Part shown: positions 17,089 to 25,331 of the stretch, one piece after another
Position numbering within the stretch: position 1 is the stretch's first letter
How the letters are laid out: the number at the start of each line of letters is the position of its first letter
Program-made: the position numbers and the translations under genes
The notes under the pieces: generated by a model
What the model was told of the DNA's origin: nothing
The model's database searches: none
What the model saw: only the letters and a program-made list of their open reading frames with translations
Source: Acidobacteriaceae bacterium
GTDB taxonomy: Bacteria > Acidobacteriota > Terriglobia > Terriglobales > Acidobacteriaceae
Assembly: GCA_003138515.1 (NCBI GenBank)
Contig: PLGG01000020.1
Coordinates: 36,737 to 100,736 of the forward strand
Direction of reading: 5' to 3'
DNA: 64,000 nt

Positions 17089-17167
17089 TGTTGTCTCCTC
17101 ATCAGGTTGCAACTCATTCTGCACGGAAGCGTGCTAAATACCAAAAGGTTCACTTACTTCTGTAGCC

Positions 17168-17299
17168 TCACGCCCATAACGCAACAAAGGCGGTGATTCC
17201 GGTGTTCACTTCGCTCGCACGCTGGTTGTTGATATTCTGATTCGACGCGAATCCCGCTACCACTCCAGACATCTGTGCGGTGACAATGAGAGGTTCCAT
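17168..17299 (-). CDS. Possible 43-codon small ORF in an operon gap
   Basis: The 310 bp gap between the GT4 gene and the transaldolase gene holds one complete small frame, ATG 17299 to TGA 17168. It starts MEPLIVTAQMSG and ends ITAFVALWA. I do not recognise it, and no Shine-Dalgarno precedes it. It is listed because the rest of the operon is tightly packed and this gap is not. It could equally be chance or leader sequence carrying an internal promoter. Confidence 0.2.
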   Translation of the reverse strand: MEPLIVTAQMSGVVAGFASNQNINNQRASEVNTGITAFVALWA

Positions 17300-17398
17300 G
17301 TATAAGTCTGCCAATCGTTTAACCGAACATGCTATTGCGGCTCAATCCTGGCGGATGTTAGATGTTATTCGAAGTCGCCGCGAAAATGTTGCGGACGA

Positions 17399-18565
17399 TT
17401 AGCAGGTCGTTAACGTTGCCTCGCTCACATTTGAGAGGAGAAGTTCCGTATAGAGGTCGGCAGTTTTCCGAGCAGCTTGTTCGACGGTGTAATCGGACAG
17501 CACCTTTAGGCGGCCACGCTTTCCGAGTGTCGCCATCAGATCTGGCGACTCCAGCAGTTCTTGCACGGCGGTTGCCATAGCTTCGGGCTGAGATACTGGA
17601 ACGAGGCGGCCGCAACCGCTGCCATTGATTAGCTCCCGCGAGCCCGGAATATCGGTGGCGACAATCGGCTTTTCCATTAACATTGCCTCTACCAGCGACA
17701 ACGGCAGGCCCTCCCAAAGTGAGTTGAGGACCACGACATCCATAAGCGCCACAAACTCGCACAGGTTGTCGGTCCAGGTGCGGAGGGTGACACGATCCCG
17801 AAGGCGAAGGTCCTCGACATACTGTTCAGCCTCGACCCGAAGTGGACCATCCTCTCCCACAAATACAAAGTGAGTCTCTGGACAATTGCGCAGTAAAGCA
17901 GCGGCCATTGCTATGAAGTCCTTTGGAGCCTTCTGGGGATGGAAGCGGCTAACGGTGCCAACTACCTGAGCGCCCAACGGAATCCCCAACTCCGCCCTCA
18001 ATGCCATTGAGGGCGCCCGCGGCACCCACCGCGTCGCGTCCCCGAAGCAGGGAATAATGGAAATGTGATCGTCCGACACGATGCCGTATCTCTTTGCCGT
18101 CTCACGTTCTTCCTCGGAGACACACACCAAACGTTCTGTCATATGTCCGAGTATCCGCTCCGCACTTAAGTAGCCATTAAACTTCGTCTTGCTGTGGCGA
18201 ACAGACTCGAATGAGAAGCAATTCGGTGTGAAAACTGTGGGCAGCCTAAAGAGTTTACATAATGGCCGGCCTAGCAGCCCCGCCTTCGAGCTGTGCAAGT
18301 GAACAAGGTCGAACCGCTTCCGCCTTAAAAGCCTCCAGAGTTGAATGCCAGCTCGAACCGCAGACATCGCGTTGAGAGGGTGCATATCGATATCGACAAT
18401 GTCTACGTCAGTGCCGGCCAGCATCTCATGCGCAATACTGCTCTTTGGACAGGCCACGGTAAAATGGAATCCGGAACCCTCTAACTTCGCGGCTATTTGT
18501 GCGGCGTAGCGCGGCACACCGGATTTCGGCGGTTCGCAGACGCACAGAACTTCACTCACCGACAT
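17399..18565 (-). CDS. Glycosyltransferase, GT-B fold family 4
   Basis: 388 residues. The N-terminal acceptor domain starts PPKSGVPRYAAQIA; the C-terminal donor domain has VGTVSRFHPQKAPKDFI, HFVFVGEDGP, and the EX7E-type LWEGLPLSLVEAMLMEKPIV. No membrane segment; works at the cytosolic face on the capsule repeat unit. The ATG at 18565 is preceded by GAGGAAGG. Donor and acceptor unknown. Confidence 0.88.
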   Translation of the reverse strand: MSVSEVLCVCEPPKSGVPRYAAQIAAKLEGSGFHFTVACPKSSIAHEMLAGTDVDIVDIDMHPLNAMSAVRAGIQLWRLLRRKRFDLVHLHSSKAGLLGRPLCKLFRLPTVFTPNCFSFESVRHSKTKFNGYLSAERILGHMTERLVCVSEEERETAKRYGIVSDDHISIIPCFGDATRWVPRAPSMALRAELGIPLGAQVVGTVSRFHPQKAPKDFIAMAAALLRNCPETHFVFVGEDGPLRVEAEQYVEDLRLRDRVTLRTWTDNLCEFVALMDVVVLNSLWEGLPLSLVEAMLMEKPIVATDIPGSRELINGSGCGRLVPVSQPEAMATAVQELLESPDLMATLGKRGRLKVLSDYTVEQAARKTADLYTELLLSNVSEATLTTC

Positions 18566-18623
18566 GGGCCTTCCTCACCTGCGTTTTCTTCACGCCCGCC
18601 ACCCTGCATGAGCAGTGCGAGTT

Positions 18624-19391
18624 TTAATGGATCGCTGGCACATTGTTTGGCTCGACGCAAGAAGACGCTGTCTTGGTCCCTTCCAGTGTCATAGACTCCA
18701 GTTGCAAGAATCCTTGGGGCATTCGCTCCTCATTCTCTAGATTTCGCAATGCCTCGTCCCGGCTCTCGTTGAGTCTAAGCCTGCCAATTTCCCTGAATCC
18801 GGCCCGCTCGAGCGACTTCCGCAACGTCTTTTCGTCGTAAATGAAGGCATGTCCCCAGGCCCGCACAAACTCGTTAATAACAAATGCATCTTCGGCAGGC
18901 GTTCTATCCCCGCACATGCCAGCGGCCCACTTGATGTATTCGCTTTGCAATGCTGATTTGTCTGAACCATAGAGTGCGATCAGAAACGACAGATCCGGTG
19001 TTGAAATCCGTATTCTCCCGCCGACCTTCAGAACGCGCCAGCACTCCCTCAGCATCCGCTGACCACTTACATAGGGGACGTGCTCAATCATATGTTCGCT
19101 GAATATATAGTCGAAAGTATTATCGCTAAATGGGTATCTTTGCGTGGCATCGAGGTGGATAACATCGCGTGTTTCCGGAAAATAGTCGGTGTTAAGCCAG
19201 TTCTTCAGGACATTGCCGCCACATCCAATATGAAGCTTCCTCGTCTCTCGCTGGCCCAGGTATCGCTTAACAAGCAGTCGGTCGCTTCCGATAATCGTTC
19301 GATAAAGTTTGCTGGCCGTACGATAGAGTTCTTTCGCGGGGCTGGCAAGACCATGGCTCTTCAAGACGGCTTTTATACGCTTTTGCATTCG
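18624..19391 (-). CDS. SAM-dependent methyltransferase (type 11)
   Basis: 255 residues. SAM motif I is LHIGCGGNVLKNWLN; DYIFSEHMIEHVPY is the post-II motif; LKVGGRIRISTPDL follows. The open frame extends upstream to 19652 over the neighbouring methyltransferase, but homology starts at the ATG at 19391 (MQKRIKAVLKS). It probably methylates a capsule sugar or caps the chain. Ends TAA, 59 bp from the GT4 gene. Confidence 0.75.
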   Translation of the reverse strand, partial: RMQKRIKAVLKSHGLASPAKELYRTASKLYRTIIGSDRLLVKRYLGQRETRKLHIGCGGNVLKNWLNTDYFPETRDVIHLDATQRYPFSDNTFDYIFSEHMIEHVPYVSGQRMLRECWRVLKVGGRIRISTPDLSFLIALYGSDKSALQSEYIKWAAGMCGDRTPAEDAFVINEFVRAWGHAFIYDEKTLRKSLERAGFREIGRLRLNESRDEALRNLENEERMPQGFLQLESMTLEGTKTASSCVEPNNVPAIH

Positions 19392-19420
19392 TTGTTCCGC
19401 CACTATTGTCGGCTGCACCC

Positions 19421-20170
19421 TTACGATTTGATCGCGAGGGGATATGGCTTTCCGAGCGCGCATTGTGTGGTCTGCGCCGGTCGCGAGATAAAGTGCTCGG
19501 CTATTTCCATGAACTCCGAGAGGTAAGCGTGAAACTCCGCCATGTTCCACTCGCGCAGGTGTGTCGGATTCGAAGGTGGTCCATGATGTGTTCCGTTGCG
19601 GTAGAGATTCCGATCCGGCGTGGAAATGACCACATATTTGAGAGCAATCCATCCAATATACTGAAGTAAAATATCGGGATTCGGTAAATGTTCGATCACA
19701 TCGCTGGCGATAACCAAATCGGCTCGCGGTGTGTTATCGGATGAAAAGTCGGAGATCGCCCATTGCCGATCGGGAGACCGCTTTTGCAATCGCGTGCACG
19801 TCTCTTCCACATCTACTCCGAGTGTTACGCGGTCATGAAAGTACTTCAATAGCTTGTATGCGGAGCCGCAGCCTATATCTACCACCGACCGGAGTTCATG
19901 CTGATCCGCGACTTCGCGTGCAAAACGATAGACCTCGTCCTGCCAGTCATCTAAGTAAATCGCGTCGTTGAAGTATGCGGGTGTGTCCCGGTGCGTGTAG
20001 CCCTCATGGATGAAGTAGGACTCTCTTTTGCCAACTATATTTAACTCACTATAGGGCGGGTAGGAGCCCATAATTTGCGCGCTTCCCTCTACGCTGGGTC
20101 TAATGTTCAACTTGAGACCGAGCTTTTTTGAAATGCGCAGCGCAATGGGCTTCATCGTTGCTCGTATCAT
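19421..20170 (-). CDS. SAM-dependent methyltransferase
   Basis: 249 residues. Motif I is VVDIGCGSAYKLLKYF; the post-I acidic motif is LGVDVEETC; ADLVIASDVIEHLPNP gives motif II. The N-terminal 60 residues (with SYPPYSELNIVGKRESYF) are outside the methyltransferase core. It precedes a second methyltransferase 29 bp away, so the capsule is probably methylated at more than one position. A 341 bp non-coding gap precedes it. Confidence 0.78.
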   Translation of the reverse strand: MIRATMKPIALRISKKLGLKLNIRPSVEGSAQIMGSYPPYSELNIVGKRESYFIHEGYTHRDTPAYFNDAIYLDDWQDEVYRFAREVADQHELRSVVDIGCGSAYKLLKYFHDRVTLGVDVEETCTRLQKRSPDRQWAISDFSSDNTPRADLVIASDVIEHLPNPDILLQYIGWIALKYVVISTPDRNLYRNGTHHGPPSNPTHLREWNMAEFHAYLSEFMEIAEHFISRPAQTTQCALGKPYPLAIKS

Positions 20171-20511
20171 GGCCTCTCCTCCAAGCGAGGTGCTGGTTTT
20201 GGCTTTCTACAGACAGAAGTTCAGAAGCGTATCTGGGCGTTGTAACGACCAAGTGAAGCATTACCTCCACGAGGTGGAAGCAGATTGCTGATCATTTCGT
20301 GCAGGCGTCCTGGGCAATGAGGTGAGGCCTGAAACACGTTGGGCATTCGGAATTATTAGGCCGGATTCTCCCGTTCGATTGGTGAAGGGGGAAGGCATGG
20401 TCATCGATGCGAGAAGAAATCGTCGCAATTCCATCGATATTGAAAGTCGTTTTACGCCGGAGCTCAAAGTCCCACAGAAAGGCCAGTGCGCCGGCCGAAG
20501 AACGAGTCAAT
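20171..20511. other. Operon gap with no recognisable gene
   Basis: 341 bp between the GT2 gene and the methyltransferase gene, the longest gap inside the operon. Short open frames occur on both strands but none has a family motif or a ribosome binding site. It may hold an internal promoter or a lost gene. Confidence 0.4.
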
Positions 20512-21330
20512 TCAGCGAACTCCTGACGTTCCGAGCAGCCCCCGAAGCTCATGCAAGCGGGTCGTAGCAGAACGCGGAAGAATCATCGAAATCATTCCTT
20601 CTATCATGCCTATGTATGACTGTCGTAGCAGAGGGTCGAAGTGGGCAAGCACAATGCGTAGCCGACTCTTAACCTGCGCTCTGCGACGCCTTGATGAAAT
20701 CGAAGCAGCGCCTACTTTGTACTCCAGGAGAACCTCCGGAATGATGGCCGTGGAAAAGCGCTGGGCAATGCGAAAAAACAAGTCGTAATCCTCTGCGGCG
20801 GGATATATGTCCCGGTATTGTCCGACTTCCGCAAAAACGTCGGCCCGGAACATGACTGTGGGATGGCAGAAGCAATTCTTTCTGTGCAAAGCGCGATAAA
20901 TCTCCCGCGATAGCGACGGGGGCTTGAAAGTAAAGAGCGATCGGCCGTCTTCTGCAACGAAAAGGGCGTAACTTCCCAACAGCATGCATTCCGGTGAACG
21001 CTCGAGAAAAGCCACCTGTTTGTCTAGCCGACCGCGGATGCTTAAATCTCCGGCGTCCATGCGCGCCACGTATGAATATCCAGCGCGGAGAATATACTCC
21101 AGCCCAGTGTTGAGAGCCGCGGTAATGCCGCGATTGCGTTCATGTCTCACAACGGTAACTCGAGCGTGCCAATCGCGGGGAATCGAAATCGGAGTGGGAT
21201 TGCCATCGTCAACGATGACGACGTCATGGGGCTGTATCTCCTGCGCAAGCGACTGCAGGGAGTTGCGGAGATCATCGAGCGGGCCGTAAAACGGGATGAG
21301 CACAGCCAGCGTCGGCTTCCGGTTGTTCAT
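20512..21330 (-). CDS. Glycosyltransferase family 2
   Basis: 272-residue GT-A enzyme. LIPFYGPLDDLRNSLQSL, VIVDDGNPTP and ARMDAGDLS (DxD equivalent) are in order; CFCHPTVMFR and AAEDYDLFFRI mark the acceptor half. The start overlaps the stop of the Wzy gene as ATGA, showing translational coupling. It probably adds one sugar of the repeat unit. Confidence 0.88.
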   Translation of the reverse strand: MNNRKPTLAVLIPFYGPLDDLRNSLQSLAQEIQPHDVVIVDDGNPTPISIPRDWHARVTVVRHERNRGITAALNTGLEYILRAGYSYVARMDAGDLSIRGRLDKQVAFLERSPECMLLGSYALFVAEDGRSLFTFKPPSLSREIYRALHRKNCFCHPTVMFRADVFAEVGQYRDIYPAAEDYDLFFRIAQRFSTAIIPEVLLEYKVGAASISSRRRRAQVKSRLRIVLAHFDPLLRQSYIGMIEGMISMILPRSATTRLHELRGLLGTSGVR

Positions 21331-22619
21331 GCAGGCTCCGGGCGTGCCGCATAGGTCTCCAGCGAATCAAAAGAGAGCTGACCGACACGCGTTGCGATAG
21401 CGCCTATACAACCGAGGAAGAAAACCGAATATGATCCGTAGAGGAATTCCGCAGTGTAGGAGATAATTAGCAATGCGAGAAGGGCGAAGGTCCAGCTCAG
21501 GTGTTTCCTGGATATCAGGCCGAAAAGGCTCAATGAAAGAAAGCCGCCAATCAGGATCGAACCGACGATTCCGGTTTCACGCAAGAACGAGATATAGCTG
21601 TTATGGGCGGGAAACCACATGCCCGTCTCCGGGTCGATGGTCGCGCTCTGGCGATAACCAATACCGATCAGTTGCGGAACTAAACCATCGGCCTGAAAGT
21701 CGTTGAGAATACTTTCTCCGAGTTCGGTTCGAGATTGCGCGTCGTCCGCGAAGAGTCCGCGGAAATCGATCAGGTATGCACTGGAAACATAGCCAATCGC
21801 ACCAAGGAAGATGGCGACATACAGAATCTTCGCCACTACGGCCCGTCGCTTGGCGGCAGTTTTGGCCATAATTGGAATTCCGACGACGATTGCCATAAAA
21901 CACGCGAGAATTCCACCTTTGGACTGAGTGAGCAGCAGCGTCACGATCATCAGTACAAGACCGGCGTGGCGGCGAAAAGTCCGCCCTCCCGCTGAAGGCG
22001 TGAAGAACGACAAGACAAGGGCGATGGTGAGGAAACCAGCAAGCATTGGAGGGCTTTCGAAAGTTCCGCAGGCTCGACCGATCGGCAACCCCCAACGCCC
22101 TTCAAAATGGTTCGCATAGGAGTAAAACGGCCCCGTCCAAATTGAAACTACGCCCAGGATCGAGGCGATCAAGCCCAACCCAATCAAGACCGTGCCGACC
22201 CATTCGACATCCGCCATTTCTTGAACGATGTCCCTCGTCAACAAAAACCCAGCAAGCAGATAAGCGATCCACTGGCCTTCCAGGAGGAGAATGATCAAGT
22301 TACCTTTCCACAAGGTCAAAACAATGCCATGCACCAGGAGATAGAACATCAGCAGCAAGCTGAGACCGCAAATGCCCTTCAGCGGTGGAAGCGGGCGGAA
22401 TAATAAATGCCAGAAAACATACAGAGCGCAGATTATCGATGCCAACGAGAACTTGCTCTGGGTCTCGGTGAAGCCGAGCATGATGGAAGGTGCGAAGAGC
22501 ATCATGGCCCAAATGACAACCCATAGGCTCCTTGGCCTCCAAGACGAATGGAAAAGCCCGTGCTCGGAACCGCCAACTCTCAACTTTCCGGAGCAAGCTA
22601 TACTCACCAGCGAAGACAT
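21327..22619 (-). CDS. O-antigen ligase/polymerase-like membrane protein (Wzy candidate)
   Basis: About 430 residues, ten or more hydrophobic segments, inner membrane. A large periplasmic loop (after IGYVSSAYLIDFRGLF) contains GYRQSATIDP and the FPAHNSYISFLRETG motif, which is the Wzy_C/ligase signature. ATG 22619 overlaps the flippase stop as TGATG; the frame open to 22736 overlaps the flippase and is not part of it. As the only such protein in a cluster with Wzx and Wzz it is the likely capsule polymerase. Confidence 0.82.
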   Translation of the reverse strand: MSSLVSIACSGKLRVGGSEHGLFHSSWRPRSLWVVIWAMMLFAPSIMLGFTETQSKFSLASIICALYVFWHLLFRPLPPLKGICGLSLLLMFYLLVHGIVLTLWKGNLIILLLEGQWIAYLLAGFLLTRDIVQEMADVEWVGTVLIGLGLIASILGVVSIWTGPFYSYANHFEGRWGLPIGRACGTFESPPMLAGFLTIALVLSFFTPSAGGRTFRRHAGLVLMIVTLLLTQSKGGILACFMAIVVGIPIMAKTAAKRRAVVAKILYVAIFLGAIGYVSSAYLIDFRGLFADDAQSRTELGESILNDFQADGLVPQLIGIGYRQSATIDPETGMWFPAHNSYISFLRETGIVGSILIGGFLSLSLFGLISRKHLSWTFALLALLIISYTAEFLYGSYSVFFLGCIGAIATRVGQLSFDSLETYAARPEPA

Positions 22620-23917
22620 CAAAATACTTCCTTGCGGCGCAAAATGTGAAATTCGCGCGCTGCTATGACGATTTCCAAAAAGACAACGGAAAAGGCCAAG
22701 CCGATTCCTCCGGCCATTTTGATTGCAATCACGCAAAACATGATGTTCAGAACGGTTCCGGTTCCGACAACTCTGAGATAGTCGCGCTCGAGTCCCATTC
22801 CGAGTAGTCCCTGCAATCCAAGCAAATTACTCATACAGGAAGCACAGACCAGGAATATCAATACCTGAAATATCGGAATCGTTCCGATGTATTTGGGACC
22901 GAATAAGGCCGGCACGACTGCGGGAGCTGCAAGGCCTGCCACCGCCGCTCCCGCGAGTGTGACGACCCCGACCAGGAGCATGATCTGGCGGAGCTTCCGG
23001 GCGCCGTCATGGACGCTTACGCGGAACTCATTGCAGAAGAATGGGTATAGAGCCTGCGAAACCGCCGTCCACAACAACTGCAGGGCAGTAACTACCCTCT
23101 GCGCCGCACTGTAGATTCCCACCACAATGCTGCCCGTCATGATGCCGAGAATGAGCGTATTGAAGCTCGCGTTGAAGTTTGTTGAGGCACAGGAGAGAAA
23201 CGTCACGAAACCGGACTTAAGTTGGACAACGATATTCCTGGCATCCGGGAACGGCAGCCTGGTGCGCAACCACCGTTTGACAAGCACATATCCCAAGGCC
23301 CCCGAAACAATCGCGTTTATTGACTGGACAAGGAGAAGTTTCCAGTAATCCGAAGGGTGTTTTACAACCAGGAAGACCAATGGGAGAATCAACAGCTTTG
23401 GGATCACACTGCTGATTGTGATCCACTTCATCTCCTCGACGCCCTGAAAAAACCAATCGGGGTAGATCACCGTCCCGAACAACGAAATAAATGCACAGAA
23501 GTAGGCGAACAGATAAGGACGGAGCTGATGAATGAGGCCGAAAACTAGCAAGCTGACGACGGTGCAGGCAACCATCAGCAGCGCTTTGGCACCCCAGACG
23601 TTGACCAAAATCGATGCCAATCGCTCACGGTCGTGCTTTACAAAAGCAACCTGGCGTGTCGCCGAATAAGGGAACCCGTAGTTGACGATAATCGCGCACT
23701 GCATAACCACGGCTTGATTGAGGGCCAGAACGCCGAAAATGGCAGGGCCCAGAATCACTGCCGTATACGGCAAAATAGCCAACGGCACAATGTATCCCGC
23801 GATCTGGGCGATGGACAGTGCCAGTGCGTTCTTAAGAACGCGGCCGCGGGAACCAGCCATGATCGCGGTGGGCGAAGCGGCGACTGACGTAGCCGGCGCC
23901 TTAAGACCCATTCGCAA
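22619..23917 (-). CDS. Polysaccharide flippase (Wzx, MATE/MOP superfamily)
   Basis: 432 residues with about 12-14 hydrophobic segments. It starts with an amphipathic KNALALSIAQIAGYIVPLAI and has the YPDWFFQGVEEMKW motif characteristic of O-unit flippases. It moves undecaprenyl-linked repeat units across the inner membrane. It overlaps the Wzz gene by 17 nt and the polymerase gene by 1 nt. Confidence 0.88.
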   Translation of the reverse strand: MRMGLKAPATSVAASPTAIMAGSRGRVLKNALALSIAQIAGYIVPLAILPYTAVILGPAIFGVLALNQAVVMQCAIIVNYGFPYSATRQVAFVKHDRERLASILVNVWGAKALLMVACTVVSLLVFGLIHQLRPYLFAYFCAFISLFGTVIYPDWFFQGVEEMKWITISSVIPKLLILPLVFLVVKHPSDYWKLLLVQSINAIVSGALGYVLVKRWLRTRLPFPDARNIVVQLKSGFVTFLSCASTNFNASFNTLILGIMTGSIVVGIYSAAQRVVTALQLLWTAVSQALYPFFCNEFRVSVHDGARKLRQIMLLVGVVTLAGAAVAGLAAPAVVPALFGPKYIGTIPIFQVLIFLVCASCMSNLLGLQGLLGMGLERDYLRVVGTGTVLNIMFCVIAIKMAGGIGLAFSVVFLEIVIAAREFHILRRKEVF

Positions 23918-25241
23918 CAGTCCGCCGCCGGCTTCGCCACGGCAAATAGCCCGTGATATTCGCTAATTTGTTTAGCATGATACGACGCGGATCGTCTGGA
24001 TCCAAAGCCGCACATGCTCTTTCTGCCAACACCATGAGCAAAGAAGCTATGAAGCCCAACATGCCACCCAAAAGGATAATTAGCGCTTTCGGAGGCCAAG
24101 CCTTCTTCTCCGGCACCCTCGGAGGATCTAAGAGCCGAACACTTGGAATCTCCTTGGCTTCTTGCACCTTGGCGATTTCGTATTCCTTGGTCAGGGCCTC
24201 GTAGACGGACTCCTGGAGCTGGACCCGGCGATAGAGGTCCTCGTAGGTATTGCCTAGAATAGGCAACTCACTCATCGAGGGATAGAGTTCCTCATTGGAT
24301 CCGTCTGAGGTGGCCGGAGTTACGGGGCCTCCGGTGCCGGCCATTTTATTCAACTGCTCTCGTAACTCCGCAACGCGTGCCGACGCACTCCGCACACGTG
24401 GGTTGTCCGGGGAATAATTTTGCTGCAATGCACGCAGCTCCGATTCGGCGGCGATTAGGTTCCCTTGCAGGTCGGCCGATGCTGCCAGCATCGCTCGTCC
24501 CTGTATCTCGGGACCCATAGTTCGCGTCTTGCTGGAAAACTCGCTGAGTGCCAACGAAGAGGCGTCAAGACCGGTCTTGATCGACTTGAGTCGCTCTTCC
24601 AGAAATTCCTTTTCGCGATGCGCCGACGATGTCGTCAATTGTACGACCATACTATTCAGCTCATCGACATAGGCTTGCGCCATGTCGCGGGCGCGCACCG
24701 GATCGGAGTCGGTGACGCGAATTGTAATCATGCCCGCGAGTCGAACATCTTCGATATCTGTATGCCTCTTCAAATCCTTCTCAGCGTCCACGTACAGTTT
24801 GCGCCTGTACACCTTGCGAAGATCGAACCGATCGACAATGTCTCGCGCGACCGTGTCGCTTTCAAGAATGCCCATCATCACATAGGTCGGATTGCGGGTG
24901 CCAAACATTTCGGAAGCGACCGCTCCCAAGCCCGGCCCCGCCTTGGCCGCAATTAAGCCCTGCAGTGCCGCACTCGCTGAATCGTTGTCATCCGGCGGCA
25001 TCAAGGTCGCAGAGGATTCCCATCGCTTGGGTATGACGAAGGCACACACGCCGAAGATCACCACTGCAATGGCGGTCCCACGGAACAGTCTTCGCCTATT
25101 CTGCCAAAGGATACTGGCCAGTGTTTGGGTCGCCAACGGGGCTGTCTTGCTTTCCCCTTGATTTAGATAGGCGAACTGGTCGGCGCTGTCTTTGGTTGAT
25201 TCGGGCGGCAACTCATTCTCACCGGATAGGGTTGACATCAT
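23901..25241 (-). CDS. Chain-length determinant / polysaccharide co-polymerase (Wzz/GumC-like)
   Basis: 446 residues. Two membrane helices (around residues 54-72 and 385-405) flank a large periplasmic part with long coiled-coil segments (AHREKEFLEERLKSIKTG onward). The proline-rich VRLLDPPRVPEKKAWPPK before the second helix is the Wzz signature. No BY-kinase domain is fused and none is seen nearby. It sets polymer length together with the polymerase and Wza. Confidence 0.88.
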   Translation of the reverse strand: MMSTLSGENELPPESTKDSADQFAYLNQGESKTAPLATQTLASILWQNRRRLFRGTAIAVVIFGVCAFVIPKRWESSATLMPPDDNDSASAALQGLIAAKAGPGLGAVASEMFGTRNPTYVMMGILESDTVARDIVDRFDLRKVYRRKLYVDAEKDLKRHTDIEDVRLAGMITIRVTDSDPVRARDMAQAYVDELNSMVVQLTTSSAHREKEFLEERLKSIKTGLDASSLALSEFSSKTRTMGPEIQGRAMLAASADLQGNLIAAESELRALQQNYSPDNPRVRSASARVAELREQLNKMAGTGGPVTPATSDGSNEELYPSMSELPILGNTYEDLYRRVQLQESVYEALTKEYEIAKVQEAKEIPSVRLLDPPRVPEKKAWPPKALIILLGGMLGFIASLLMVLAERACAALDPDDPRRIMLNKLANITGYLPWRSRRRTVANGS

Positions 25242-25331
25242 AAATAATTACTTCGGTTCCTCATCGGCAAACCCGATAGAATTCAGTGGATCTTAAGAAC
25301 TTCGGAATCTACGCAGATCATGATGGGACTT

